A stretch of 64,000 bases of DNA from contig JAUIMM010000519.1 in the NCBI GenBank assembly GCA_031769625.1, positions 2,661,501-2,725,500 on the forward strand. Direction: 5' to 3'. Source of the stretch: Taudactylus pleione. Lineage: Eukaryota; Chordata; Amphibia; Anura; Myobatrachidae. Shown here piece by piece: positions 8,893-18,930 of this stretch. Position numbers and translations under genes: made by a program. The notes below the pieces were generated by a model, which saw only the letters and a program-made list of their open reading frames with translations, was not told the origin of the DNA and ran no database searches. The stretch's first letter is position 1. Each line of letters opens with the position of its first letter.

Positions 8893-9900
8893 AGACCCTC
8901 ACATCAAACCCGACACCGATCCAGGCTGACCTCCACTAAAGATCCCCATCCCCACCATGGACCACCAGTGCAGAAAACTCTCAGCCCACCCGCCTGCTGG
9001 TCCGCACCGCTCACACCTCCAGTGACCGGCTCCACCCCGGACCTGCCTCTCTCCCCCCCTGCTCCCAGGCGTGCTCAGCTACTCACTCCTGGCCAGGGGT
9101 GTGTCCACCGTCGATCCCCATTTCCATGAGGGACCGTCAGTGATAAGAGCATCCCGCACATCCGGTTGCAAGTCCGCCCAACAACATCGCCAGTGACCAG
9201 CTCCATCCCGGTCACACTTTCCACATCCCCCCTCCTCCCTGGATTTTTTTGAATCAGTATCCCGGGCAGACCACCCCCCAGGGGTGGTCCCAGCACACAA
9301 GCTGCAACCCAGCCTCCCAGCGGCTCACCTATCCACACCTCTGGCTCCGTACCACCAGCGGCACGACCAAGAGCCAACTTCGGCTGCATACCCCGGTCGC
9401 TGACCTCCGCAGACCAATCAGAACAGCCGTGCACCTGCAGCACACCAGCAACACGCTGATCCAGCTCACCAACAAACCTGCAGCTTCCAACCTATCTGCA
9501 ACGGCCGCAACGTCAACCTACATCACCATAACAAAAAACCTACCAGTAGGTAAGTACTGCCAAGACTCACACCAACACGCGGGACGCCACACAGGTGTTC
9601 CAATCCACTCTGCAAAACCTCCCACCCCCCGAGACTTCCTAGACTGTCGACCATAGGTCCAGCAGGGGTCACGTGCAAGGTCACTGAACCACATGGGAAG
9701 GAGCCTCCTAAAAGGGTCCACCTACCTCCCCAGTCTCATCTCCACTCATCACTGAACCCCACCTACCTGCCCGGGATCTTAACAGAGCAGCATTGTGACT
9801 ACTCAATAAAAGATTTTGCCCCAAATTACTGTGTCTCGCTGGCCTCATTTTGATCCTATTCCATTCCTCTTTTCACATTACTCCAAACTACACTCCATAC

Positions 9901-10060
9901 TAGGGATGTGCAGGCTCGGATAGGTTCGAGTTTGCACGTGGAGTTCGGATTTTTCCCTCCAAAAAAACGGAACTCAGAAAGAGGCAAAACGTCATCTTAC
10001 ATGGACGAACATCATCATTCCTGGACTTTTGTCGAACCTATCCGAGCCTGCACATCCCTA
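9901..10060. mobile_element. Fold-back MITE, TAGGGATGTGCAGGCTCGG ends
   Basis: 29-bp inverted ends (TAGGGATGTGC..TTCGA / TCGAAC..CACATCCCTA). The interior keeps GGCAAAACGTCATC, the motif of the hAT 5' regions at 1,030 and 62,107, supporting derivation by internal deletion. No clear 8-bp duplication. Confidence 0.75.
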
Positions 10061-10317
10061 CATCCCAATCACACCCTCCTCACTCCCCAAACACCACCAG
10101 AAGAAACATTCTAATTAACACCACTCACAAACACACACAAGTCATCACCATCACCACTTCTAGCAGGAAGAGCGCACCTTACCCCTCCTACCCCCATACG
10201 TTTTCAGTGCGGGAAAGGTACTCCCACACAAAGGTGCAGCACCCCGAAACCACAACACACCACCCTCTGGTCAACGAGAGCGCAGTTCTACCGCCCATCT
10301 TCAAACTGCCATACAAT

Positions 10318-11020
10318 GCAGACACCACAATAGTTAAATATCTACACCACCAATAGCAAGGAGAAGACTGGAGTGGACAGGAATGGGAGGGCAGGTACAA
10401 TTATTTTATTTGCAGAAAAGGAATGAAAAAAAGTACACAGAGCATGTGGCACGCTGCTTCCAAATGATTAATACTTAATCTGCTAAAAACATAAAAACAC
10501 TGGATAATGATGATTAACAAAGGAGTTCCAGTTCTTGTATGCTACAGTATATGTACTTTGATGATTGTTTTCATGAGCTAGCCAAGTGACACCCTTTACT
10601 CACAATCCAGGGAGTCAATGTATTACTATTAAAAACTATTTCCAGGTAGTTATAAATTATTATCACCACATATTGCAACAATAAGAAATGACTTGAATGT
10701 GGCATATATCAAGGGTTCACTTGCCGAAACATGAGCTCTGGAATGAGCCCACCCCAGTGAAGAGTAAGAAGTAAAGTGACAGCTTATGCTATCACTTTAC
10801 TTCCAGGTACGGGCCTGGCATGGCTAATGTGCCTACGCTGCCATGAGCACTGCTTTTGCAACCTATAGCAGAGGTACCGAAACAGATATCATTGAGGTAC
10901 CTTCATAATAAGTGACCCCCGGGAATCCTCCAAAAACAATGGAAGATTAACTGCAAATATGGTTTAACAAATAGAGCCCTTAATACCTATAACTACTCTA
11001 AAGCAGAATGTGCTGTGTGT
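10318..11020. other. Unassigned DNA with one hairpin
   Basis: A stem-loop, arms GAAGTAAAGTGA (10,768-10,779) and TCACTTTACTTC (10,792-10,803), is the only structure noticed. Confidence 0.45.
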
Positions 11021-11029
11021 TTTGTGATT

Positions 11030-11290
11030 CAATTGATTCTTGGTAGAAACTTGTCACTGTTTGTACATTTAGGGCAGAAACTGTTTTTTCCACCTCATTT
11101 GTTTGTCATGTCTTTGCAAATAATCTGATAAATCCCGTTCTCATATTCTGTCGCAGGCTCTTCAGGAAAATGGTCTGAAGCAATTCTGTTGTTTTCCTAG
11201 TAGCATGTCATCTGTTTTACTGATCTGCAGTTGATTAATTTGCAAATGATAATTCCAATAAAGGGCTTAGAAGTAGATAATTACAACTAT
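11030..11290. other. Candidate conserved non-coding sequence
   Basis: A repeat-free, balanced-composition stretch containing TGATTAATTTGCAAATGATA (POU octamer and homeodomain-like motifs) and AATCTGATAAATCCCG. No frame. The appearance suggests an enhancer-like block, but there is no alignment to support it. Confidence 0.2.
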
Positions 11291-11750
11291 ATTAACAGTT
11301 ACTAGGGAAGCAGATGGTATTCTGTGGAGCTGCCATGTAGAATTAGTACTGATGCTTTACTGTAATGTAGCATGTATGCGAACCAGTCACAATCAACAAA
11401 TTCCAGTCCTGCTGATTTTCCAGATTGTACTTTTGCTACAACATGCATTCTCCCTCATTTCTGTGAGAGGGAAAGGCTTAGTGAATTGGGTACACTGGGA
11501 CTAATATAGCAAGTAACCTTCTCCTAGTTTCTCTTATAGCTTGTCTTGCACTGCAGGGAGAAACTACTGCATACGAATCCTTACACTGTACTGTACAGTG
11601 TGTTTGTGATAATACAAATTCTATAGGACAAACACTTAGCCGAGATGAATATCTAAGGGCTGCAGTCACTAAATTTCAGCCACTGGATTTAAAGGGTCAG
11701 TGCAGTATAGTCAATAGAAAACACCTCTGGTTTTGTATTGAATATAATTG
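11291..11750. other. Unassigned DNA
   Basis: No gene or element recognised. Confidence 0.4.
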
Positions 11751-11752
11751 CG

Positions 11753-11972
11753 CTTTAACCACTTGCCTGGTGTGGTCGCAAATGATGTGACCATGTCCGA
11801 TTGCCCACTGATGACTGTAATCTTCCGTCAGCCATCAGGCTCTGCATACTCGGCCTGCCCCTCTGTTCCCTCGGCCAGTGCCAGATAAAGGTCCAGATGT
11901 GCGGCGCAGGGCCCCCTTGGACCCAGGGGCCCGTGTTCCCCACACATCCTGCACCCTATAGATACGCCCCTG
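11753..11972. mobile_element. Fragments of a TTTAACCAC MITE and a CAGGGGCGTA hAT-type end
   Basis: TTTAACCACTTGCCTGG at 11,755 matches the left end of the element at 43,682. The right part ends CACCCTATAGATACGCCCCTG-like (reverse complement starts CAGGGGCGTATCTATAGG), a typical hAT terminus. Both incomplete. Confidence 0.45.
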
Positions 11973-12037
11973 GTGTGAAGTGTGACCAGTGTGAGGGTGT
12001 GATCTACACAGGGGATATATTATTAATAGTGTAATGT

Positions 12038-12215
12038 GAGCCAAAATCACTCCCACTGACATCATTACTGATGTCAGTGGGGCCGGACTCAGACGGTAGG
12101 CGTTCCCATGGGAACGCCTCCGTCTGGCAGTCATGCCCCCGGCACGCCCACCAAAGGGGGCGTGCTGTCAATCAACATCGACAGCGCGCCCCCTTTGGTG
12201 CGAGACCCGGAGCGA
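12038..12215 (-). mobile_element. MITE family A internal fragment
   Basis: Carries, in reverse order relative to 12,549-13,086, GAGCCAAAATCACTCC, GATGTCAGTGGG, the GGCGTTCCCATGGGAACGCC palindrome and the GGGGGCGTGCTGTC module. Both TIRs are missing. It directly abuts the hAT pseudogene. Confidence 0.7.
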
Positions 12216-12548
12216 CAGAGAGCCCGGGACGTTTGGGACGTTAACCATCAGGGAACCTCCTTCCTGCTACGTCAATTGCAGCGAGTTCATGCAAATTTCA
12301 AATAATCTCAAAAATCTTGAAAAATAATAATAAGCAGTCCAGCTTCCGCTAGCAGCAGGATGGATAGATCCCAGCACATGCACCACTTTCAGCTTCAACA
12401 TCAATCTCCTCATCAGTGATTGGAGGTAGTCCTCCTGCATCCAATTTGCAAAGGCTAACTTAACTACAGATATGTGGACAAGCGGTACTGGTTAAACTAA
12501 AGATTACATGACTGTGACAGCCTTCATCAGCAGTATCTAACACACAAT

Positions 12549-13086
12549 GGGCCTGATTCAGACCCACTCGCGAGCGGCTGTCCGCTCGCAAGTGGGTCGA
12601 TGTTATGGACTGAGCATGCGCACCTCCGTCGTGCGCATGCGCCAGACGCGACGAGCGAAGGAAAGTCCTTCGCTCGTTGTGTCCGATCAAAGGGGGCGTG
12701 CTGTCAATGTTGATTGACAGCACGCCCCCTTTGGTGGGCGTGCCGGGGGCGTGCCTCCCTGATGGGGGCGTTCCCACGGGAACGCCTCCCGTCAGAAGCC
12801 GGCCCACTGACATCACTAGTGATGTCAGTGGGAGTGATTTTGGCTCTGATAGAGCCAAAATCACTCCGGAGCTTGCGGTTGAAAACCTCAACCGCAGGCT
12901 CCGGCTCGCAAATTCGATGGTCGCGATGGTCTCGACCATCGCGACCATCACAATGCACGCTCGTATAGCCTGTGGGTGGTGACCCACAGCTATACGAGCG
13001 TCCAGGAGGACGCTCCATGAAAATGGAGCCCGGCCCTCATTCAGAGCGTGCGCTCTGCTCAGAGCGTACGGCTCTGAATGAGGGCC
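12549..13086. mobile_element. MITE family A, copy A2 (in hAT pseudogene)
   Basis: Ends GGGCCTGATTCAGACCC.. and ..GAATGAGGGCC with flanks AAT/TAT. The most complete A copy. It is built from successive self-complementary modules: GGGGGCGTGCTGTCAAT pair (12,693-12,732), GGCGTTCCCACGGGAACGCC, GACATCACTAGTGATGTC, GAGCCAAAATCACTCC pair, and GGTCGCGATGGTC/GACCATCGCGACC (12,919-12,948). Confidence 0.85.
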
Positions 13087-13345
13087 TATGTTAGCTCATT
13101 CACAGGCAGGCTACTCTCTGTATCACCGAGTTCACTAAGAGGCATAACGATGTCAACACTTTGGAAAAACTCAGGGATGCGATAGCAAAATGGCTTACCC
13201 CATTTCTGATAATGCATGTAACATTATACGAGCATTGCAAATAAGTAATTTTGAACACATATAATGTTTTGTGCACACAAAAAACTTGGTGGTTAACAAT
13301 ATTTGTTTATTTAAATGATAGGTGTGTGCAGGACATACTGTCTAT

Positions 13346-13944
13346 GGGCTTCATTCAGAGCCGCTCGTAAGCGGCCGCTCGTTCGTTCTGAGCGATGTTC
13401 GCACATCTGCGCATGCATACAGATTGTAATACGCATGCGCGAACCAGTCAGTGCGGCCAAAAATCGTGTGCTCGCTAAATAGCGAATGCTTGCTATTTTG
13501 AGTGACAGGAGGAGGCGTTTGTGGGTGGTAACAGTGGAAGGTGCTTGAAAACGGGGAGTGGAGATCAGAACGCAGGCGTGCCTAAAGGTCAAAACGGGCG
13601 TTTTAAGGGTGTGCATAATTAATAAAGCAGCGCCATCGACCACGTCACTTGGTTGTTTTATAGTCAGAACTGCTCGCATGATTGTGGTAGGAAAATCCAA
13701 CCACAAGAATAGTGAGCAGTTCATACACCATTCGATGTACTCGATTAATCTAATAAATAGCGGATATGACGTATGATGCGAGCGGCCAGGGGGCGTTTTT
13801 TTCAAAATAACGACCGCATGTTTTGTTTGCTCATCCAGACATAGAGGCGTGAACAGACCGCAAAGAGCGAACGGTTAATTTAAAAAGCCACCCCCTTTTT
13901 CTGAACGAGCGAGCGCAAATAGCGTCCGTCTCTGAATCAGACCC
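13346..13944. mobile_element. MITE family B, copy B2 (in hAT pseudogene)
   Basis: Ends GGGCTTCATTCAGAGCCG.. and ..TCTGAATCAGACCC with perfect 3-bp duplication TAT (13,343-13,345; 13,945-13,947). Interior: GCGCATGCATACAG, GTGACAGGAGGAGGCG, GTGCATAATTAATAAAGC, CACGTCACTTGGTTG and TCGATGTACTCGATTAAT. Confidence 0.85.
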
Positions 13945-14105
13945 TATGGCCATAAAATTTCTGGACATTTTCGGCATTCATCAACTGCATGTAAAATATT
14001 GCAGCAGCTGCAAGAACAGTTCAATTTGCCATTCCACCAACTGAAGCAAGAGGTAGTAAACAGGTGGAATTCCATTCTTTATACAGTATGCTTTATAGAC
14101 TGGAG

Positions 14106-14560
14106 GAACAGTCATCCAAACGGTGGCCGGAATGCCGGCCGTCGGAATTAATGGAAGCCCGACCTGGGTCTAAAGATAGGCATCGAAATCCCTATGCCTA
14201 TCTTTAGTCTCAGAGCAAAATCCCGCTGGCTGGCATCCTGAACAAATAAATCCTCAGGGGCAATTAGTGTTAGGCACCCCCCAGGTAGGGTTAGGCTAGG
14301 GGAAGGGGGAGGTTAGGCACCACTGGGGGGAGATTAAGGTTAGGAACCCCCCAGGAGAGTTAGGTTTAGGGTGTGGGATGGGGGAGTTCGGGTTAGGCAC
14401 CACGGAGGGGAAGTTAGGGTTAGGCACCACCGGGGGAAGGTAATGGTTAGGCATACCTAAGGGAAGGTTAGAGGGGGACAGGGGAGGGTTAGGGTGCTTA
14501 CTAGCCCATGCTGGGGAGTAGACCATTCGAGCTTTCGGCAACGGTATTTCACCCGGAGTC
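14106..14560 (+). repeat. Dispersed repeat with GGTTAGGCACC minisatellite
   Basis: 14,265-14,510 repeats GGTTAGGCACCACnGGGGGAAGGTTAGG-type units. 14,130-14,230 contains an inverted AAAGATAGGCAT / ATGCCTATCTTT pair around an ATCGAAATCCCT loop. A similar GGTTAGGCRCC block is at 50,805-50,870. Class unknown. Confidence 0.6.
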
Positions 14561-14619
14561 AGGTTATTCCATTAATTAAACTACTGGAAAAGCAGCTAGA
14601 GAAACTGAAGAAGGAGATG

Positions 14620-15091
14620 TGATAGCTCGGAACCAATCTATTGTAATTAATCACCAGCCCAAGTTCATTAGTGTATGTCAGACCCCTGTATTACTGAGAT
14701 CTCAGGAGAGGCAATTCAAGACACATTCATCAGTTGTGTGTTCAAAGATTGCTCTGCCTATATTTTCGTATAGACAACAGTATAAAGCACACTGTTCATA
14801 CAATTGAAACATATCAGAATATTCACATATTATATCTCACTATAGCAGTCTTTGTTAGCATTCATTAAATTATTACTATCTGTACATGTGGGCTTGTTAG
14901 GGGGGTAAGGATACACAGTCTTATTCATAACATTATCTGCATATTTATACATTCCAAACTTCTTCGGCTCATAGCTCTGCAGAAATCAGCCTTTGTAATA
15001 TTTCACATTAAAGCTATGAATATTTAAAGGCACACACCATCTTGTGACAAGATGGAGTCTTAATGTGGATAGCTTAATAACGGATTTATAA
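14620..15091 (-). repeat. 3' LTR of the provirus
   Basis: Plus-strand ends TGATAGCTCGG..GATTTATAA; the partner LTR ends TTATCA, giving TGATA/TATCA termini. The minus strand has TTTAAATATTCAT (TATA-like) near 15,023-15,035. It serves as the empty-site reference for MITE A3 in the other LTR (GGATACACAGTC at about 14,908). Confidence 0.85.
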
Positions 15092-15107
15092 TTTTCCCAT
15101 CTTTTAT
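15092..15107 (-). other. Polypurine tract
   Basis: The minus strand reads AAAAGATGGGAAAA immediately upstream of the 3' LTR, the expected plus-strand primer position for reverse transcription. Confidence 0.65.
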
Positions 15108-16500
15108 TCATAGCTTTACACTATACTATCTACCTAAGAGGAACACGATCTTGCTATACTAAGTATAGGTACATTTATGCACAAGTCTCGTCTACAGGAA
15201 CCTATACATAGGATTATGTATTGTTCCATTCCCCATAAAGCAAGTCCACTGTCCTCAGTCTCTAATTGTCTTTTATTTAGTCCATCTTGTCATGAATATT
15301 CAGGCAAAGTATAATAGTCTTGCATTGTCCACATGTTTGCTTGTCATCCTCAATGAGGCTGGTTCCACAAATGGTACAACTTGGAATGTTGTCTTAGGCA
15401 CAGATGCTATCATAGACTTTAGTCATCATCAAGGCCTTTAGTGTATTTTCCTTGGAAAAACAACAGTCAAGTGTAAGTAACTTCTCAATCAGAAAACTAG
15501 CAAGTTTTACATCTAAATGATTACAAACAAAGCTAAACCTTTTTCAATAATTGAAAAAAATCCTGATATCCATCTACTAAATTCATTAGATCATTTAGCT
15601 GGGTTTTATTAGGAAAACCATTCATTATCATCAAGATCATACTCTGGATTACCATGTGTTTTCCTAGACTGGTCTTTCAGTTCTTTGATGTTCTTCACGT
15701 GTCCATGTATCAGGCCAGAAAAGCGATCAGATATATACATTACAGCAGGTTAGTCTTACTATAAGACACATACCTTATCAAGCAGCTGTAAGGTACTCAA
15801 GGATCAGTCTAAACTGTCCTATAACCTTAACTTTACTTTGCAGTTCATTAGAGATCATCTTAAGTACATCAAATATTTTATTTGCGACATTATCAAACAA
15901 TTTTGCTTAAAGCTTCTATATTGTGAACATACTATACATTGAGTCTAGATATTGTTACTGCTTCATCTCTTCATATAAAACTATATATACAGTTACTCAG
16001 CTTAATACTTGTAACAAAAACTCAATTTTTAAAGCTAAAATAAAACTTGTAACAAAGCAAAGCAAAATATACATTTCCACAAGCCTTTGTCAGGCTTGGG
16101 GCCTAGGAACATGTATCTATTCACAATATCAAATTACTCCAACTCCCCTTGGAAGAAGACTTTGTAATCGTAGGAATATATTCAGGTGTCCTTCCCATGA
16201 AGTTTCATTGAATTAAATGTACTCATCAGGATTTGGAATAAACTTTCAAGTCTGGGCACAATAGCCTTCCTGGTATATTTCCAAATTATCATCCAATCTC
16301 CTGGTAGTAAACAGTGGATACCTGTATCAAGATAAAGGACTGGAATAGAAGAAAACACCTAACTATGTATTTTAGTTAATTGTGTCTGTAAGATTGATAC
16401 ATAGCAAACCATATTTGCAGTTGACCTTAATTATAATTTTCTTAACACACTGGATAAAATTATTTTCTTAATTACCTTGGCCATTGACTTTGCATCTGCC
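15108..16500 (-). other. Provirus 3' region, no identifiable gene
   Basis: Lies between integrase and the PPT, where integrase C-terminus and any env would be. AT-rich with many stops on the minus strand; no convincing envelope features were seen. Either env was absent, deleted or has decayed beyond recognition. Confidence 0.5.
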
Positions 16501-17045
16501 CTTCAACATGCCTACCCTCCGGGCTAGTGACTGATGAGGCTCGTACAAGAGGACATCACATTCGGAACATTTGGGCAGTGGTATCATTTTGTATCCTTTG
16601 TAAGGAACACTGAGTCTGGGGAGTACTTTTCAAAGGGGTTGGGACAGTCTTACCTGGATTGTCCAATGCACATATTAGGCATCCTGTTATACAGGCATGT
16701 GCTGTCTGTGCAAAACCCGGAGCTATCCAGTTATGGTTGGTGATAGCAACCATTGTATCCTTCCCCAAGTGCACCTCACAATGTATTATCTAGGCCATAA
16801 CTGGATAAAGTGTTTTTGGTAGACCTAAACATTGACCTTCCCCCCACTCACCATTTATCTTTAGCTCCTAGCTTTGCTTTTCTCAGCCTCTGGAGCTTGT
16901 ACCTGGAGCTTTGTGAGGGTACTTAAGACAATCTTGGGGGCGGGATCTACCGCATAAGTGGGTTGCCCTTGGGAGTAGTGACTTATGGCAGCAGCACGTG
17001 CAGCCTGGTCTACCAGTCTATTCTATTCAGTTTCAGGTGTAGTCT
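16500..17045 (-). pseudogene. Retroviral integrase N-terminus and RNase H/IN junction remnant
   Basis: The frame at 16,556-16,800 has an H-x3-H and C-x2-C zinc-binding pair (HCEVH upstream, CLIC about 30 residues later), followed by NPGK and a QRIQ-type stretch, the start of the catalytic core. Upstream, 16,950-17,045 reads an NRLVDQAARAAA-type segment typical of the RNase H/integrase linker in gamma/epsilon pol. Stops and shifts interrupt it and the catalytic DDE residues cannot be followed. Non-functional. Confidence 0.7.
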
Positions 17046-17249
17046 CTCAAGTGTAACCTCATTTTTATCACTACAAGCCTTTGGGATAACTGGAATGCAG
17101 TAGACAGTGTTCTAAAGTAGCCAACATATCTTGTGTATGGAACTCCATCTTCAAAAGAAACATTTGAGAAGTTAAATAAGGACAATGATCCCTGTTGCAT
17201 TAGTTCAATACAATCATGATCAGGAAAATAAAAATTTTGTATATTTTCA
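17046..17249 (-). pseudogene. Decayed RNase H region
   Basis: Continues the open minus-strand frame upstream of the linker. It keeps the spacing of the RNase H start (an LF..DGVPYTRY-like stretch) but the catalytic acidic residues are not all evident. Assigned from position between RT and integrase and weak pattern. Confidence 0.45.
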
Positions 17250-17519
17250 GTGTCCTCCTTGACACTGTCACTATTTACTTGTATATTATCACTACACTCT
17301 CCAGTGTCCTCCTTGACACTGTCACTATTTACTTGTATATTATCACTATACTCTCCAGTGTCCTCCTTGACATTGTCACTATTTACTTGTATATTATCAC
17401 TATACTCTCTAGTGTCCTCCTTGACATTGTCACTATTTACTTGTATATTATCACTATACTCTCTAGTGTCCTCCTTGACATTGTCACTATTTACTTGTAT
17501 ATTATAACTATACTCTCCC
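17250..17519 (-). repeat. 54-bp tandem array (5 units), in frame with pol
   Basis: Units begin at 17,250, 17,304, 17,358, 17,412 and 17,466; all are nearly identical. On the minus strand each codes 18 residues (SDNIQVNSD-VKEDT-EY type, acidic and polar) without stops, in the same frame as the RNase H remnant. The 54-bp length keeps phase. The few differences between units suggest expansion after, or late in, the life of the element. Confidence 0.85.
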
Positions 17520-18089
17520 ATCTTTTGAAACCTGCAAAAGTAATGATGACGCAGGGTTTCAACATTGTATATTTAAGAGTGACATTACTTGTACAACAAA
17601 GCTACTTTGTATTTCGTAAGCTTAACAACAGATAAATTCTTTCTTTAAGCTTTAGATTTTATAGCTTCATGTGATACTATAAGAGTTAAGGGGTGTCCTA
17701 ACACTATGTCAGCACTTAACTGTGTCTAGGTGACAATGGTTTCCATGTGGTTGTTCAAGGAGCCACTGAGCATGTGAGTTAGACTCATTACTAAACAGTA
17801 TAAACGGCATACTATAATCAGGTAAAACCAATGCTGAATAAATTTCAATTAATTTATATGTTAATGCACGGCGATCCTGTTGTATCAATCCATTGTTTGC
17901 ATTATACAAAAGTTACAATTTATTTACATAAAGTATTAATTCCCTACTATATGTAAATAAGCTCAAAAATGCTTTAAGCTGTTTGGACATATGCTTTCTA
18001 AATTACACTGATATACGATGTCTTCAAAAAAATCTACTTTGTGTCTGTATGGATTGCAATTTATCTTTAAATACTTTAGAATTTTGTTT
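17520..18089 (-). other. Provirus pol region, no readable frame
   Basis: Between RT and the RNase H region (expected thumb/connection). AT-rich, many stops; no motif identified. Confidence 0.4.
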
Positions 18090-18530
18090 TGCTTGTGCAG
18101 AATACTCAGTACTACTATTGTTTCATGCATACAATTTTGCTCTGAATTAACACTAAATTGTCTATATATCGTATAACAATTATTATTGCACTGGCAAATA
18201 GCCCCAAATTTTTTAACATTAGCACTTGCAGCACACCCTTGTGGCAGTTTAGACTAAACATACTGCTTCTTTTGTTAGAGACCAAAGGCAGTAAAACACT
18301 ATGAGGTGGGTGGTATGCCATTCAACAAGGTGTGCAGATTAGGTACCGTTAGTGTATTAAACCTGTAACCTTCTATTAATCTCTCTTAAATCATGAATTA
18401 TCTTACAAGAGGGTGATCCATCTGCATTTGGGGTGTTCCGTTTAATAAGGAACAAAGGCAAGTTTCAACTGGAACGGCATTCCCAAGATACACCTACTTT
18501 CATGTAACCTACCTATTTGGTTACTGGATC
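18090..18530 (-). pseudogene. Retroviral reverse transcriptase remnant
   Basis: Three RT landmarks in correct minus-strand order: a KIIHDLREINRR motif (about 18,369-18,417; finger/palm 'DLR.IN'), a LPQGCAAS-like segment (about 18,225-18,250), and Y-I-D-N-L-V-L (about 18,150-18,168) at the YxDD catalytic site with the second Asp changed to Asn. Frameshifts separate the blocks and stops occur. The changed catalytic residue and the breaks make it dead. Pattern is retroviral rather than LINE-like. Confidence 0.7.
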
Positions 18531-18599
18531 TGATCTTAAAGGGTATTGTTTAACTGGCCACACGTTAGCTTTAAGTTTAATTTAAATGGGTAGTAGCCT

Positions 18600-18930
18600 T
18601 ATATCTATTTTACCCTGTGCTCTTCAGATCTGAATGATAACGATTTCAATAATCTTTCAATCGTTCCTATCTGAAGGAAAATCTGACATGTCTGAACGAT
18701 GAACGATGTGCGTTCCCGATGGTCAGACAACTATATCTGACATCTGATGTGTTTGCAGTCAGTTTTGGACGATTTCAGTCATTTTAATGCAGTCAAAAAT
18801 CATTCGTAGTTCAAATCGTTCAAATTATTTGGAAAATTGTTCAAATCGTTGGTCAAATCGTTCAATTCGTTCAAATCGTTCAATGGTTCCATCGTTCATC
18901 TGACACATCTGACCGTGTGTATGTTCCAGA
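18600..18930. repeat. TTCAAATCGTTC-rich repeat
   Basis: Short tandem of TCAAATCGTTCAAATCGTT (18,800-18,895) ends CATCTGACCGTGTGTATG. A second copy of the right part is at 50,294-50,375. Its left ends in GAACGATGTGCGTTC. Dispersed repeat of unknown class inside the provirus. Confidence 0.55.

Larger units (their letters stand above)
8852..10301 (+). mobile_element. 1.45-kb insertion flanked by 16-bp direct repeats
   Basis: CAAACTGCCATACAAT occurs at 8836-8851 and 10,302-10,317, bordering C-rich sequence unlike the minisatellite around it. Ten bases resemble the local minisatellite motif, so part of the match could be repeat-derived. The left end carries a TTGAAGAA-stem-GAAACGC motif (8861-8887) like the Penelope-type block at 18,961. 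An internal CAATAAAAG lies near 9804, and the 9901-10,060 fold-back element is nested inside. No credible coding frame. Likely a retroposed element of Penelope type, but the class is inference. Confidence 0.5.
12225..14105 (+). pseudogene. hAT transposase (ZBED-like) pseudogene, interrupted twice
   Basis: Fragments in the right order mark a hAT transposase: the end of a BED zinc finger (GTSFLLRQLQRVH, about 12,249-12,290), a decayed D-x-W-T-S region near 12,470, an acidic DNACNIIRAL motif (about 13,208-13,240) and the C-terminal hallmark R-W-N-S (14,062-14,073) preceded by a helical LQQLQEQF stretch. Stops and frameshifts are frequent. MITE A (12,549-13,086) and MITE B (13,346-13,944) sit inside it. 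The homologue at 32.6 kb keeps the N-terminal half, so the two copies complement each other. No TIR is seen here; truncated and dead. Confidence 0.75.

Noticed and set aside
9075..9443. 122-codon minus-strand frame as a gene
   Set aside because: Low-complexity Gly/Pro-rich frame within a C-rich insertion with an equally long plus-strand frame.
11150..11200. Possible exon start after CTGTCGCAG
   Set aside because: Weak polypyrimidine tract, the frame closes after about 25 codons, and no donor or homology is visible.
12108..12987. Arg/Ala-rich frames up to 175 codons
   Set aside because: They lie in the GC-rich hairpin modules of MITE family A and repeat on both strands in every A copy.
17250..17519. 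CRISPR array (regular repeats)
   Set aside because: Repeats are contiguous 54-bp units without unique spacers, in a vertebrate-type genome.
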